The notes beneath the pieces were generated by a model. It had not been told where the DNA came from, did not search any database, and worked only from the letters and a program-made list of their open reading frames with translations. Both the position numbers and the translations under genes were made by a program. A stretch of DNA of 64,000 bases from Actinokineospora pegani (GTDB lineage: Bacteria > Actinomycetota > Actinomycetes > Mycobacteriales > Pseudonocardiaceae), in NCBI RefSeq assembly GCF_009745975.1, contig NZ_WHOL01000060.1, positions 19,942-83,941 on the forward strand. The letters are read 5' to 3'. The stretch's first letter is position 1, and the number at the start of each line of letters is the position of its first letter. Below are positions 33,067-42,424 of the stretch, one piece after another.

Positions 33067-33924
33067 ATGACAGGGACTCTCCTCCCCGCGGACGTGGCCC
33101 AGACCCCCGGCGAGGCGTTCGCCGCCGCCGCGGCCGCCGCGGGCCCCGGCGACCTGGTGGTGCCGTTCAGCACGCACCTGCCCGCGGCGTTCCCGCTGTT
33201 CGCCTCGCGGCCCCGCTACCCCGTCCGCCACCTGCTCAAGACCGCGGCGACACCGGACGGCCCGGCCACGTTCGTGCACGAGCCGCCGGTGGGCGCGCTC
33301 GCCGCCGCGGGCACCAGCTACGCCGCCACCCCGGAGGCCGCGTTCGCGCCGGTGCTGCAGCGGACCCCGCTGACCGACCTGGTCGCGCGCGTCCCCGCGC
33401 CCGCGGGCATCCTCGACCACCCCGAGCTGCTGCCGCAGTACGTGGACTTCCGCGTGCTGGTCCGGCTCTCGGTGGTGGAGAACCAGTCGCTGCTGACCGG
33501 CACCGCCGACGGCGCGATCAAAGGCCTGCTCAACCTGCCCGGCACGCGCGACATCGCCTCCCCGCACGGCCTGGCCGCCGCGGTGACCGAGACCGCGGCC
33601 GAGGTCGAGGAGACCGGCGGGTCCTGCGACGGCGTCGTCGCGCACCCGTTCACCTACTGGGAGATGGTGCGCACCGGCCTGCTGGAGCGGCTGCGGGGCG
33701 CGGGCGTCACCGTCTCGCGCACCAGGATGATCCCGCGCGACACCCTGCTGCTCGGCGACTTCCGGGCCGCCTTCACGCTGCTGCTGCCCGACGTCGCGCA
33801 CATCGCGCTGCGCCGGGGCGCGGGCGCCGACGGCGGGGACGTGTTCGAGGCGTCGAGCCGGATCGGGCTCGCGGTGCACCTGCCGCAGCACCTGATCGCG
33901 CTGACCTGGCAGTCGGGCGAGTAG
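33067..33924 (+). CDS. Encapsulin-like HK97-fold shell protein (natural-product, Family 3 type)
   Basis: 285 residues, in the size range of encapsulins. Residues 136-156 (VVENQSLLTG, then GAIKGLLN) match the encapsulin P-domain signature, which in classical shells reads like EDEVIFRG...GVKGLL. The C-terminal half keeps the same order of elements as classical encapsulins: CDGVVAHPFTYWEMV, a turn before RTRMIPRD, LLLGDFRAAFTLLL (228-240) and HLPQHLIALTW (271-281). The N-terminal 90 residues differ. Published surveys describe a Family 3 of encapsulins inside actinobacterial biosynthetic clusters, often with sulfotransferase, SDR and carrier-protein genes, as here. It could enclose a reactive intermediate. 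The call is by eye; alternative is a non-assembling relative. Confidence 0.75.
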   Translation: MTGTLLPADVAQTPGEAFAAAAAAAGPGDLVVPFSTHLPAAFPLFASRPRYPVRHLLKTAATPDGPATFVHEPPVGALAAAGTSYAATPEAAFAPVLQRTPLTDLVARVPAPAGILDHPELLPQYVDFRVLVRLSVVENQSLLTGTADGAIKGLLNLPGTRDIASPHGLAAAVTETAAEVEETGGSCDGVVAHPFTYWEMVRTGLLERLRGAGVTVSRTRMIPRDTLLLGDFRAAFTLLLPDVAHIALRRGAGADGGDVFEASSRIGLAVHLPQHLIALTWQSGE

Positions 33925-33928
33925 TCCG

Positions 33929-34849
33929 GTGTCGCGGCCGAGGGTCCTCTACATCACGGGCTGGATGCGCAGCGGCAGCACGCTGCTGGGCAACGTCCTC
34001 AACGAGCTTCCCGGCGTGCTGCACGTCGGCGAGCTGCACTACCTGTGGCGCAACGGGGTGCTCAAGCAGGGCACCAACACCACCTGCGGGTGCGGTCGCG
34101 ACATCACCGCGTGCGCGCTGTGGTCGGCGGTGCTCGACGACGACGGATCGTCGGCCCTGGCGGCGGCGCGCCGGATGATGGGCCAGCAGCGGCGGCACCT
34201 GCGCACCCGGCACACCGCCGCCCGCCTGCGCGACTGGCAGGACGGCGGCGGGCCCCCGCCCGGCGTCGCCGAGGCGACCGGCCGCACCGCCGCGGTCTAC
34301 CACCTGCTGGCCGCGGGCGGCGCCGACCGGCTCGTCGTCGACGGGTCGAAGTACCCGGCCGAGGCGGCGGCGCTGCTCGGTCGGTCCGATGTGGACGTCC
34401 GGGTGCTGCACGTGGTGCGCGACCCGAGGCCGACGGCGTTGTCCTACAAGCGCGCCAAGGACTACATCGACCCGATGGGACCGGCCCGCAGCAGCGCCTA
34501 CTGGACGGCGTTCAACGCCGCCTCCGAGCTGCTGGGCCGGGCCGCGCCGGAGCGCTACCTGCGCGTCCGGCACGAGGACCTGTGCGCGGACCCGCGCTCG
34601 GTGATCGCCGCCGTCATGGCCTTCGCGGGCCTCGACGGCGACAACCCGGTCGACGACCGGGGCCGGGTCGCGCTCGGCGTCAACCACACCGTCACCGGGA
34701 ACCCCGACCGGCTCAGCACCGGCGTGACCGCCATCCGGTCCGACGAGCGGTGGCGGACGGCGCTGTCGCGGCGGGAGATCACCGCCGCGACAGCGACCGC
34801 CGCCCCGCTGCTGACCCGCTACGGCTACCCCCTGCTGCCCGCCGGTTAG
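33929..34849 (+). CDS. PAPS-dependent sulfotransferase
   Basis: 306 residues from a GTG 4 bases after the encapsulin stop. The 5'-phosphosulfate loop is ITGWMRSGSTLLGN (about 9-22) and the 3'-phosphate motif is VVRDPRPTALSYKRAKD. A CGCG Cys pair near residue 54 and HEDLCADP are typical of the Sulfotransfer_3 group. In azinomycin, ficellomycin and vazabitide-type pathways a sulfotransferase installs sulfate as a leaving group for ring closure to an aziridine. Position directly between the shell protein and the SDR, with a PAPS operon nearby, fits that role. Confidence 0.92.
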   Translation: MSRPRVLYITGWMRSGSTLLGNVLNELPGVLHVGELHYLWRNGVLKQGTNTTCGCGRDITACALWSAVLDDDGSSALAAARRMMGQQRRHLRTRHTAARLRDWQDGGGPPPGVAEATGRTAAVYHLLAAGGADRLVVDGSKYPAEAAALLGRSDVDVRVLHVVRDPRPTALSYKRAKDYIDPMGPARSSAYWTAFNAASELLGRAAPERYLRVRHEDLCADPRSVIAAVMAFAGLDGDNPVDDRGRVALGVNHTVTGNPDRLSTGVTAIRSDERWRTALSRREITAATATAAPLLTRYGYPLLPAG

Positions 34850-34876
34850 GCCGTCGCGAAGGAGCTGGAGAACACC

Positions 34877-35647
34877 ATGGACCTGGGCATCAAGGACCGC
34901 GTCGCCGCGGTCGCGGCCTCCAGCAGCGGCCTGGGCCTGGCCGTGGCCAAGGCGCTGGCCAGGGAGGGCGCGCACGTGTCCCTCTGCGGGCGCGACCCGG
35001 CCCGGCTGGCCAGGGCGCACGCCGAGGTCAACGCCGAGGGCCCCGGCGAGGTGCTCAGCCACCCCGTCGACATCGGCGACGAGGCCGCGGCCGCGGCGTG
35101 GGTGCGCCACACCGCCGACACCTTCGGCGGGCTCGACGTCGTGGTGACCAACACCGGCGGCGTCCCGTTCGGGCCGGTGGACAGCTTCGGCGTCGCCGAC
35201 GTGCGCGAGGCCGTCGAGCAGAACCTGCTCCCGCACGTGGCCATCACCCTGGCCGCGCTGCCGATCCTGCGGGCCCGCGGCTGGGGCCGGGTGCTGATGA
35301 TCGCCTCCGAGGCGGTCCGGCAGCCGCACCCCGAGTCGGGCCTGTCGTCGGTGGCGCGGCTCGGGGTGCTCGGCCACATGAAGGGGCTGGTGCACGCGTT
35401 CGGCGCGAGCGGGGTCACGGTCAACGTGCTCGCGCCGGGCTTCCACCGCACACCGATCCTCGACGAGCAGTTCGGCGCGGAGGTGGACGCGGAGCTGGCG
35501 AAGGTGGCCGGTCGCATCCCGCTGGGGCGCATCGGCGACGTCGACCACTTCGGCGCGCTGGCCGCCTTCCTCGCCAGTGAACAGGCCGACTACGTCACCG
35601 GAACGGTCCTCGTGGCCGACGGCGGCAACACCCGGGGATTCGCCTGA
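34877..35647 (+). CDS. Short-chain dehydrogenase/reductase family protein with altered active site
   Basis: 256 residues. The Rossmann motif AASSSGLGLAVAKAL, VVTNTGG and the C-terminal TGTVLVADGGNTRG identify an SDR. Ser144 is kept, but the YxxxK catalytic pair is replaced by SSVAR at about 157-161. It may use another acid or act in a non-redox step. It follows the sulfotransferase by 27 bases with GAAGGAG upstream of the ATG. SDRs are recurrent partners of sulfotransferases in Family 3 encapsulin clusters. Confidence 0.88.
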   Translation: MDLGIKDRVAAVAASSSGLGLAVAKALAREGAHVSLCGRDPARLARAHAEVNAEGPGEVLSHPVDIGDEAAAAAWVRHTADTFGGLDVVVTNTGGVPFGPVDSFGVADVREAVEQNLLPHVAITLAALPILRARGWGRVLMIASEAVRQPHPESGLSSVARLGVLGHMKGLVHAFGASGVTVNVLAPGFHRTPILDEQFGAEVDAELAKVAGRIPLGRIGDVDHFGALAAFLASEQADYVTGTVLVADGGNTRGFA

Positions 35648-35679
35648 CCCGTCAGGCCCCGCCGAACCAGGAGGGAACG

Positions 35680-37584
35680 ATGTCCGCACTCGGACACGTC
35701 GCCAGCGCGCGCAGCGCCGCGCTGTACGTGGTCAAGATCGGCAGCGCCTCGCTGCACCACGAGAACGTCTTCGACGAGCTGGCCCAGATCCGGCAGCGCG
35801 GCGCCAGGGTGCTGCTGGTGGCGGGGGGCGCGGCGGGCATCGTCGAGCACTACGCCGCCCTGGGCAGGGACATCCGCTTCCTGCGCCTGCGCAACGGCGA
35901 CGACGTGCGCTACTGCCCGCCGGAGGAGATGGCGCACATCGTCGGCGCCTACGAGCGGGTCACCCTCCCGAGGGTGCGCCGGGCGCTGGCCACCAGGGGG
36001 CTGACCGTGCACGCCGCGGTCGCCGACGACGACGCCGTGGTGGCCGGGACGGCGAACCCGCCGATCCGGGCCGTGCGCGACGGGAAGGTCACCATCATCC
36101 GCGACCACCGGGCGGGCACGGTGTCCGGTGTGGACACCGACCGGCTGCTGGCGCTGCTGGAGGCCTTCGACGTGGTGTGCCTGTCGCCGCCGGTGGCCGA
36201 CGCCGCGGGCGGCTCGCCGCTCAACGTCGACGCCGACGTGCTGGCCGCGGAGCTGGCCAACGCGCTCGACGCCGACCACCTGCGGCTGGTGACCGGCACC
36301 CCCGGGCTGCTGGCCGACCCGGCCGACCCGACCTCGCGGGTGGCCGACGTGCTGCCGGGCGAGGGCGGGCGCCACGCCAAGGGCCGGATGCGGCAGAAGG
36401 TGCGCGCCGCCGAGATCGCGCTGACCGGCGCGGCGGACGTCGCCATCACCGGTCCGCACGTGCTCACCCCCGCCTCCGGCACCCGGTTCTGGCGGGCCAC
36501 CCCGCCCGCGGCGGACCTGTCGCTGCTGACCAGGGCCGTGGAGATCTCCTCGGTCTCGGCCGACGAGCGCGAGCTGGCCGACTACCTCGTCGACTGGTGC
36601 ACCGAGCACGGCGTCGACGCGCGCGTCGACGCCGCGGGCAACCTCGTGGCCGTGCGCGGCAGCGGCCCGCAGCGGCTGCTCATGCTGGGGCACATCGACA
36701 CCGTGCCGCACCGCTGGCCCGCCCGGTGGGCGGACGGGGTGCTGCACGGCCGGGGCTGCGTGGACGCCAAGGGCTCGCTGGTGGCGTTCCTGGAGACCCT
36801 GGCCGAGACCAGCGTCCCGCCCTGGGCGCAGATCCGGGTCGTCGGCGCGGTCGAGGAGGAGATGACGGCCGCGGGCGCGTTCCACGTCCGCGACCACTAC
36901 CCCGCCGACGCGGTGGTCATCGGCGAGCCCAGTGGTTCCGGCGCGCTGACCATCAGCTACAACGGCCTGCTCAAGGTCCGCCTGTCGATCGCCACGCCCG
37001 TGGGCCACACCGCGGGCAACGGCGTCTCCACGGCGGCCGACCAGCTCGTCGACGTGATCACCCGGCTGCGCGCCGAGATCGCCGCGTTCTCCCCGGAGGC
37101 GATGGTCGCGGTGCTGGGCGTCGACGCCAGGAACGCGGGCGACTTCCAGCGCGGCGAGGCCGTGTTCGACGTCCGGGTCCCGCGCGCCACCGACGTGCAC
37201 GACCTGGCCACCCTGGTCACCGGGGCGGCGGCCCCGGCCGAGGCGACGGTCCTGCGCGCGACCCCCGGCCTGGCCACGGCCCGCACCAGCGCGCTGGTGA
37301 AGGCCTTCTCCCGCGCCTTCGGCGACAACGGGGTCGCCCCGCGCTTCCTGGCGAAGAAGGGCAGCAGCGACATGAACACCCTCGCCACCACCTGGCGGGA
37401 CGTGCCGATGGTCGCCTACGGCCCCGGGGACGCCGCGCTGGACCACACCCCCGAGGAGCACATCGCCGCCGAGGAGTTCCGCCTCGCGCGCCGGGTGCTG
37501 GGGCGGGCGGTGCGGAACTGGCTCGACCAGGCGGGCAGGGTCGCCACGACCACCGAGGCCCGTGGCGAGGGCACAGCCCAGTGA
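35680..37584 (+). CDS. LysZ-LysK fusion: carrier-bound amino acid kinase joined to deacylase/peptidase
   Basis: 634 residues in one frame. Residues about 1-260 are an acetylglutamate-kinase-like domain (VVKIGSASL, LLVAGGAAGIVEHY, ISTPE-like region replaced by VCLSPPVADAAGG). Residues about 265-634 are an M20 peptidase domain with metal ligands in LGHIDTVPH, HGRGCVDAKGSLVA, EEEMTAAGAFHV, and KKGSSDMNTLA near the end, as in LysK/ArgE. LysZ phosphorylates the side chain of the LysW-bound amino acid and LysK releases the finished product. These act at opposite ends of the pathway, so fusing them is notable. It ends the rightward operon and is followed by a strong terminator. Confidence 0.92.
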   Translation: MSALGHVASARSAALYVVKIGSASLHHENVFDELAQIRQRGARVLLVAGGAAGIVEHYAALGRDIRFLRLRNGDDVRYCPPEEMAHIVGAYERVTLPRVRRALATRGLTVHAAVADDDAVVAGTANPPIRAVRDGKVTIIRDHRAGTVSGVDTDRLLALLEAFDVVCLSPPVADAAGGSPLNVDADVLAAELANALDADHLRLVTGTPGLLADPADPTSRVADVLPGEGGRHAKGRMRQKVRAAEIALTGAADVAITGPHVLTPASGTRFWRATPPAADLSLLTRAVEISSVSADERELADYLVDWCTEHGVDARVDAAGNLVAVRGSGPQRLLMLGHIDTVPHRWPARWADGVLHGRGCVDAKGSLVAFLETLAETSVPPWAQIRVVGAVEEEMTAAGAFHVRDHYPADAVVIGEPSGSGALTISYNGLLKVRLSIATPVGHTAGNGVSTAADQLVDVITRLRAEIAAFSPEAMVAVLGVDARNAGDFQRGEAVFDVRVPRATDVHDLATLVTGAAAPAEATVLRATPGLATARTSALVKAFSRAFGDNGVAPRFLAKKGSSDMNTLATTWRDVPMVAYGPGDAALDHTPEEHIAAEEFRLARRVLGRAVRNWLDQAGRVATTTEARGEGTAQ

Positions 37585-37593
37585 GCGACACGC

Positions 37594-37630
37594 GGAAGGG
37601 CCCCGGCGCACTCAGCGCCGGGGCCCTTCC
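37594..37630 (+). terminator. Strong hairpin terminator after lysZ-lysK
   Basis: A perfect 16-base-pair stem (37594-37609 with 37615-37630) and a 5-base loop, 9 bases past the stop. The remaining 230 bases to the LysR stop hold GC-rich sequence in which I see nothing else. Confidence 0.88.
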
Positions 37631-37863
37631 ACTGCGGTCACCCCGCTTGCCCGAGGGGCGGGCCCCCGGTCGCTGTTCTCTCCACAGCGGGCGTCCGTCG
37701 CGCCCCGCCCTGCCGGAGCGCGACCGCCGGGCGCCCGCGGGTCGGCGACGAACCGCGGACCCGCGGGCCCACCGGGTCGAGAGCAGCGATCACGCCCGCG
37801 TCGTGCCCAGGTGGCTGTCGAGGTGGTGGCGCCGCAGGCCCTCCCCCGGCCCGGGCCCGGGCG

Positions 37864-38736
37864 TCACTCGGCGAACGGGTACCCGTGCAGCGCGTTCTGC
37901 AGGGCCCGCTTGGCGATCCGGACGAACCCGGGCGAGGCCGCGCCCGCCGACACCGCCATGGTCACCGGCAGCGGCCCGGGCGGGGGCGGCAGGTCGCGCC
38001 TGGTGCGCTCGAGGCCCCACAGCTCGTCGCCGTTGGACACCAGGCAGGCCACCCCGAGCCCGGCCTTGGTCGCCGCGCGCAGCCCGATCAGCTCGGCGCC
38101 CTCGTACCCCACCCGCCACGGCACGTCCGAGGCGTTGAAGGTGTCCACGATCCGCCCGCGCAGCGTGCACGGCTCGGTGAACAGGGTCAGCGGCAGCGCC
38201 GCCCCCTCGCCGTGCACCGGCTGGCCGAACCAGTCCATCTTGACCCGGCCGAGCTCGTAGGTCGCGCCCGCGGAGTGCTGGGGCCGGGGCTGCAGCAGCA
38301 GCACCAGGTCCAGCCGCCCGGCGGCCACGTGCGACTCCAGCGACTCGCTCATCCCGGTGCGGACGCTGATCTGGGCGTGCGGCATGGCCTTGGCCAGCAG
38401 GGCCAGGATCTGCGGCAGCGCCTCGGCGAGCTGGTCGCCCACCCCCAGCGCCAGCCGGATCTTGCCCTGGGGCGGCACGAACCGCTCCACGGCCTCGTCG
38501 TTGAGCGCGACGATGCGCCTGGCGTAGCCGAGCAGCTCCTCGCCCTGTGTGCTCAGCCGCAGGTCGCGACCGGTCGACAGGAAGATGGGGCCCTTGACCA
38601 GCGTGCCGAGCTGGCGGATCTGCTGGCTGACCGCGGGCTGGGTGATGTGCAGCGCCTCGGCCGCCCGGCGGAAACCGCCGAGGTCGACGACGGTGACCAG
38701 TGCTCGTAATCGGTTGATCTGCAGGTCGTGGTACAT
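37864..38736 (-). CDS. LysR-type transcriptional regulator
   Basis: 290 residues from the ATG at 38736, which has a near-perfect AGGAGGTG ribosome site. The N-terminal winged helix reads LGGFRRAAEALHITQPAVSQQIRQLGTLV; the effector domain follows from about residue 90 (IRLALGVGDQLAEALPQIL). It is transcribed away from lysZ-lysK and in the same direction as the sulfate genes upstream of it, 46 bases beyond cysQ. It may control sulfate activation, as CysB-like LysR proteins do, or the adjacent biosynthetic operons. Confidence 0.93.
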   Translation of the reverse strand: MYHDLQINRLRALVTVVDLGGFRRAAEALHITQPAVSQQIRQLGTLVKGPIFLSTGRDLRLSTQGEELLGYARRIVALNDEAVERFVPPQGKIRLALGVGDQLAEALPQILALLAKAMPHAQISVRTGMSESLESHVAAGRLDLVLLLQPRPQHSAGATYELGRVKMDWFGQPVHGEGAALPLTLFTEPCTLRGRIVDTFNASDVPWRVGYEGAELIGLRAATKAGLGVACLVSNGDELWGLERTRRDLPPPPGPLPVTMAVSAGAASPGFVRIAKRALQNALHGYPFAE

Positions 38737-38782
38737 CGTGCACCTCCTGTGCACCGCTCCCGCCCGGGCTCCCGGGCGGGTC

Positions 38783-39514
38783 TCACCGCTCCCGGATGGC
38801 CGCCAGCAGCGGTCCCGCCACCTCCTGGCGGCAGATGAGCAGGTCGGGCAGGTACGGGTGGGGCCGGTTGTAGTCCAGCGGCGAGCCGTCGACCCGGGAG
38901 GCGTGCAGGCCCGCGGCGAGCGCGACGCCGACCGGCGCGGCCGAGTCCCACTCCCACTGCCCGCCCGCGTGCAGGTAGGCCAGCGCCTCTCCGCGCAGCA
39001 CCGCCATCGCCTTGGCCCCGGCCGAGCCCATCGGCGCGGTCCGGGCGTCGACGGCCGCGGCGACCCCGGCGGCGAACGCGGGCGGCCTGCTGTCGCTGAC
39101 CAGCACCAGCCGGGGCACCGCCCAGCCCGGCATCGGCACCGGCTCGTCGGCCGAGCAGTGCACCAGGTCGAGCGCGGGCTGGGCGACCGCGGCCGCGGTG
39201 ACGCCCTGGCCGCGCCGCCACAGCGCCACGTGCACGGCCCAGTCGTCGCGGTCGGGCAGCGCGTACTCCCTGGTGCCGTCGAGCGGGTCGATGATCCAGA
39301 CCCGGTCGGCGCCGAGCCTGGCCGGGTCGTCGACGGCCTCCTCCGACAGCACCGCGTCGCCCGGCCGCCACGCGGCCAACTCCGCCAGCAGCATGGCGTT
39401 GGACTCGGTGTCGCCCCGGTCGCCGAGGTCGGGCCCGCCCCCGTCGCGCAGCTTGAGCAGCAGCCGACCGGCCTCCTCGGCCAGCCGCGCGGCCAGCCTC
39501 GCGTCGCCGTTCAC
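38783..39514 (-). CDS. cysQ: CysQ-like 3'-phosphoadenosine 5'-phosphate phosphatase
   Basis: 243 residues from a GTG overlapping the cysNC stop (GTGA). Inositol-monophosphatase family motifs are [23 protein letters not shown] (metal site) and [21 protein letters not shown]. CysQ removes PAP, the inhibitory by-product of every PAPS-dependent sulfation. Its place at the end of a PAPS-making operon argues that the operon serves a sulfotransferase rather than cysteine synthesis. Confidence 0.92.
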   Translation of the reverse strand: MNGDARLAARLAEEAGRLLLKLRDGGGPDLGDRGDTESNAMLLAELAAWRPGDAVLSEEAVDDPARLGADRVWIIDPLDGTREYALPDRDDWAVHVALWRRGQGVTAAAVAQPALDLVHCSADEPVPMPGWAVPRLVLVSDSRPPAFAAGVAAAVDARTAPMGSAGAKAMAVLRGEALAYLHAGGQWEWDSAAPVGVALAAGLHASRVDGSPLDYNRPHPYLPDLLICRQEVAGPLLAAIRER

Positions 39515-41334
39515 CGGTCGAGGAAGGCGAGCACGGTCGCGGCGAGCGCGGCCGGGTCGCCGTCGGTCGGGCGCAGCACCAGCTCCGCGCGCTCGGGGGC
39601 CTCGTACGGGTCGTCGACCCCGGTGAAGCCGCGGATCTCGCCCGCCGCCGCCTTGGCGTAGAGGCCCTTGGGGTCGCGGGCCTGGCAGTCGGCGATCGGG
39701 GTGTCGACGAACACCTCGACGAACGGCAGCCCCTCGGCCTCGTGCGCGGCCCGGACGGCGGCGCGGTCGGCGGCGTACGGGCTGATCAGCGACACGATCG
39801 CGACCGTGCCCGCGTCGGCGAGCAGCCGGGCCACCGCACCGGTGCGGCGCACGTTCTCGGTCCGGTCGGCCGCGCCGAAGCCCAGGTCGGAGTTGAGGCC
39901 GTGGCGCAGGTTGTCCCCGTCGAGCAGGTAGGCCGGGCGGCCCGCGGCGACCAGCCGCCGCTCCAGCTCGACCGCGATGGTCGACTTGCCCGAGCCGGAC
40001 AGCCCGGTCAGCCAGATCGTGCGCCCCCGGGTGGCCCGCTGGTCGCGGGTGACCGCCGAGCCGTGCCAGACCACGTGCGAGGCGGCCACCCGCGGCCCGA
40101 GGACCATCCCGGCTGCCACGGTGTTGTTGGTCGCCTCGTCGACCAGGATGAAGCTGCCGGTGCCGCGGTTGCGCTTGTACGGGTCGAACAGCAGCGGGGT
40201 CCGCGTGTGCAGCCGGACGCGGCCGATCTCGTTGAGCGCCAGGCCCGCCGCGGACTCGTCGCGGTGCAGGGTGTTGATGTCGAGCCGGTAGTCCAGCTCG
40301 CGCACCGACCCGGTGACCGCCTGCGAGGTGTGCTTGACGGTGTAGCGCGCCCCGGGGCGCAGCTCGGACTGCTCGGTGAGCCAGCAGACCATCGCGTCGA
40401 GGTCCTGCCCGACGTGCGGGCGGTTGTTCGGGCGGCAGATCAGGTCGCCCCGGCTGATGTCGATGTGGTCGGCCAGCTCCATGGTCACCGCCTGGGGCGC
40501 GAACGCCTCGGCCACCTCGCGGCCGCCCGGGCCCCAGATGCGCTCGACGGTGGAGCTGAAGCCCGAGGGCAGCACGGTCACCTCGTCGCCCGGCCGGAAC
40601 ACCCCGCCCGCGACGGTGCCCGCGTAGCCGCGGAAGTCCTGGTGCGGGCGGATCACGTACTGCACCGGGAACCGCGCGTCGATGAGGTTCTGGTCGGAGG
40701 CGACGTGCACCTCCTCCAGGTGGTGCAGCAGCGAGCTGCCCTCGTACCAGGGCATCTCCGCGCTGCGGTTGACCACGTTGTCGCCCAGCAGCGCCGAGAC
40801 CGGGATGAACGACAGGTCGGGCACGTCGAGCTTGATCGAGAACCGGCGGAACTCCTCGCGGATCTCCTCGAAGCGCTCCCTGGACCAGCCGACCAGGTCC
40901 ATCTTGTTCACGCACACCACCAGGTGCGGGATGCCCAGCAGGCTGGCGATGAACGCGTGGCGCCGCGACTGCTCCAGCACGCCCTTGCGGGCGTCGACCA
41001 GGACCAGCGCCAGGTCCGCCGTCGACGCGCCGGTCACCATGTTGCGGGTGTACTGCAGGTGCCCGGGGGTGTCGGCGATGACGAACTTGCGCTTGGGGGT
41101 GGCGAAGTAGCGGTAGGCCACGTCGATGGTGATGCCCTGCTCCCGCTCGGCGCGCAGGCCGTCGGTGAGCAGCGACAGGTCCGGGGTGTCGGCGCCGCGC
41201 TCGCGGCTGGTCCGCTCCACCGCGGCCAACTGGTCGGTGAAGATCGTCTTGGAGTCGTAGAGCAGGCGCCCGATCAGCGTCGACTTCCCGTCGTCGACGC
41301 TGCCCGCGGTGGCGATCCGGAGTAGCGGTCCCAT
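39511..41334 (-). CDS. cysNC: CysNC: sulfate adenylyltransferase GTPase subunit fused to APS kinase
   Basis: 607 residues. Residues 1-420 are the CysN GTPase ([35 protein letters not shown]). Residues about 435-607 are APS kinase ([40 protein letters not shown]). The fusion makes APS with CysD and phosphorylates it to PAPS. The ATG overlaps the cysD stop (TGATG). No APS/PAPS reductase or sulfite reductase genes are nearby. Confidence 0.96.
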   Translation of the reverse strand: MGPLLRIATAGSVDDGKSTLIGRLLYDSKTIFTDQLAAVERTSRERGADTPDLSLLTDGLRAEREQGITIDVAYRYFATPKRKFVIADTPGHLQYTRNMVTGASTADLALVLVDARKGVLEQSRRHAFIASLLGIPHLVVCVNKMDLVGWSRERFEEIREEFRRFSIKLDVPDLSFIPVSALLGDNVVNRSAEMPWYEGSSLLHHLEEVHVASDQNLIDARFPVQYVIRPHQDFRGYAGTVAGGVFRPGDEVTVLPSGFSSTVERIWGPGGREVAEAFAPQAVTMELADHIDISRGDLICRPNNRPHVGQDLDAMVCWLTEQSELRPGARYTVKHTSQAVTGSVRELDYRLDINTLHRDESAAGLALNEIGRVRLHTRTPLLFDPYKRNRGTGSFILVDEATNNTVAAGMVLGPRVAASHVVWHGSAVTRDQRATRGRTIWLTGLSGSGKSTIAVELERRLVAAGRPAYLLDGDNLRHGLNSDLGFGAADRTENVRRTGAVARLLADAGTVAIVSLISPYAADRAAVRAAHEAEGLPFVEVFVDTPIADCQARDPKGLYAKAAAGEIRGFTGVDDPYEAPERAELVLRPTDGDPAALAATVLAFLDR

Positions 41335-42245
41335 CAGAAGTACCCCTCCTTCTTGCGGTCTTCCATGCCTGCCTCGGAGATCCGGTCGTCGGCCCTGGTG
41401 GCGCCGCGCTCGGTGACGCGGGTGGCGGCGACCTCGTCGACCACCTGCGCGGGGGTCGCGGCGTCGGACTCGACGCAGCCGGTCCCGGTGGCGTCGCCGA
41501 CGGTGCGGAAGCGGACCAGCGCCTCGACGGGCTCCTCGCCGTCGAGCAGCGTGATGAAGCGGGTGTGCGCCAGCAGCATCCCGTCGCGGTGCACCACGGG
41601 CCTGCGGTGGGCGTAGTAGATCGGCGGCAGCGGGATGCCCTCGTCGCGGACGTACTGCCAGATGTCGAGCTCGGTCCAGTTGCTCAGCGGGAACACCCGG
41701 ATGTGCTCGCCCTTGCGGTGCCTGCCGTTGTAGAGGTTCCACAGCTCGGGCCGCTGGTTGCGCGGGTCCCACTGGCCGTAGGCGTCGCGGAAGGAGAACA
41801 CCCGCTCCTTGGCCCGCGCCTTCTCCTCGTCGCGCCTGCCGCCGCCGAAGACCGCGGTGAAGGCGTTCTCGGTGATGCCGCGCAGCAGGGCCGTGGTCTG
41901 CAGCCGGTTGCGGCTGGCGCGCGGCCCGGTCTCCTCCACCACCCGGCCCGCGTCGATGTCGTCCTGGACGCTGCTGACCACCAACCGGACGCCCAGCCGC
42001 TCGACGGTCTCGTCCCGGAAGGCGATGACCTCGTCGAAGTTGTGCCCGGTGTCGACGTGCATCACCGGGAACGGCAGCGGCGCGGGCCAGAACGCCTTGG
42101 CCGCCAGGTGCAGCATCACCACCGAGTCCTTGCCGCCGGAGAACAGCAGCACCGGCTTCTCGAAGGTCGCGGCGACCTCCCGGAAGATGTGCACCGCCTC
42201 GGCTTCCAGCGCGCTCAGGTGCGAGAGCTCGTACGTGGTAGACAC
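41334..42245 (-). CDS. cysD: CysD: sulfate adenylyltransferase small subunit
   Basis: 303 residues from a GTG at 42245 (GGAGGGG about 12 bases upstream; the exact start is uncertain). It has the PP-loop [48 protein letters not shown], and [13 protein letters not shown]. CysD transfers AMP from ATP to sulfate in complex with CysN. It is the first gene of the cysD-cysNC-cysQ operon; about 180 bases without a gene precede it and should hold its promoter. Confidence 0.95.
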   Translation of the reverse strand: MSTTYELSHLSALEAEAVHIFREVAATFEKPVLLFSGGKDSVVMLHLAAKAFWPAPLPFPVMHVDTGHNFDEVIAFRDETVERLGVRLVVSSVQDDIDAGRVVEETGPRASRNRLQTTALLRGITENAFTAVFGGGRRDEEKARAKERVFSFRDAYGQWDPRNQRPELWNLYNGRHRKGEHIRVFPLSNWTELDIWQYVRDEGIPLPPIYYAHRRPVVHRDGMLLAHTRFITLLDGEEPVEALVRFRTVGDATGTGCVESDAATPAQVVDEVAATRVTERGATRADDRISEAGMEDRKKEGYF

Positions 42246-42424
42246 TTCGCGGACCCACCCCTCCGACACAGATTCCGAAAGATGAAGACTGACACCCCGA
42301 TGACGATTCCTGATGCAATTCCGCTTGAACGCTGATCGGCCGGTGAAAACACATGCCGAAAGCGGTGAGGGATTCAGGGAGCCATTCGGGAGGAAAACAC
42401 GGGGAGCACGCTCCCCCGGCACGA

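Noticed and set aside
30706..37584. Ordinary arginine or lysine biosynthesis operon
   Set aside because: No argJ, argD, argF, argG or argH is present. LysW-type carrier, split transketolase, sulfotransferase and acyl ligase point to secondary metabolism.
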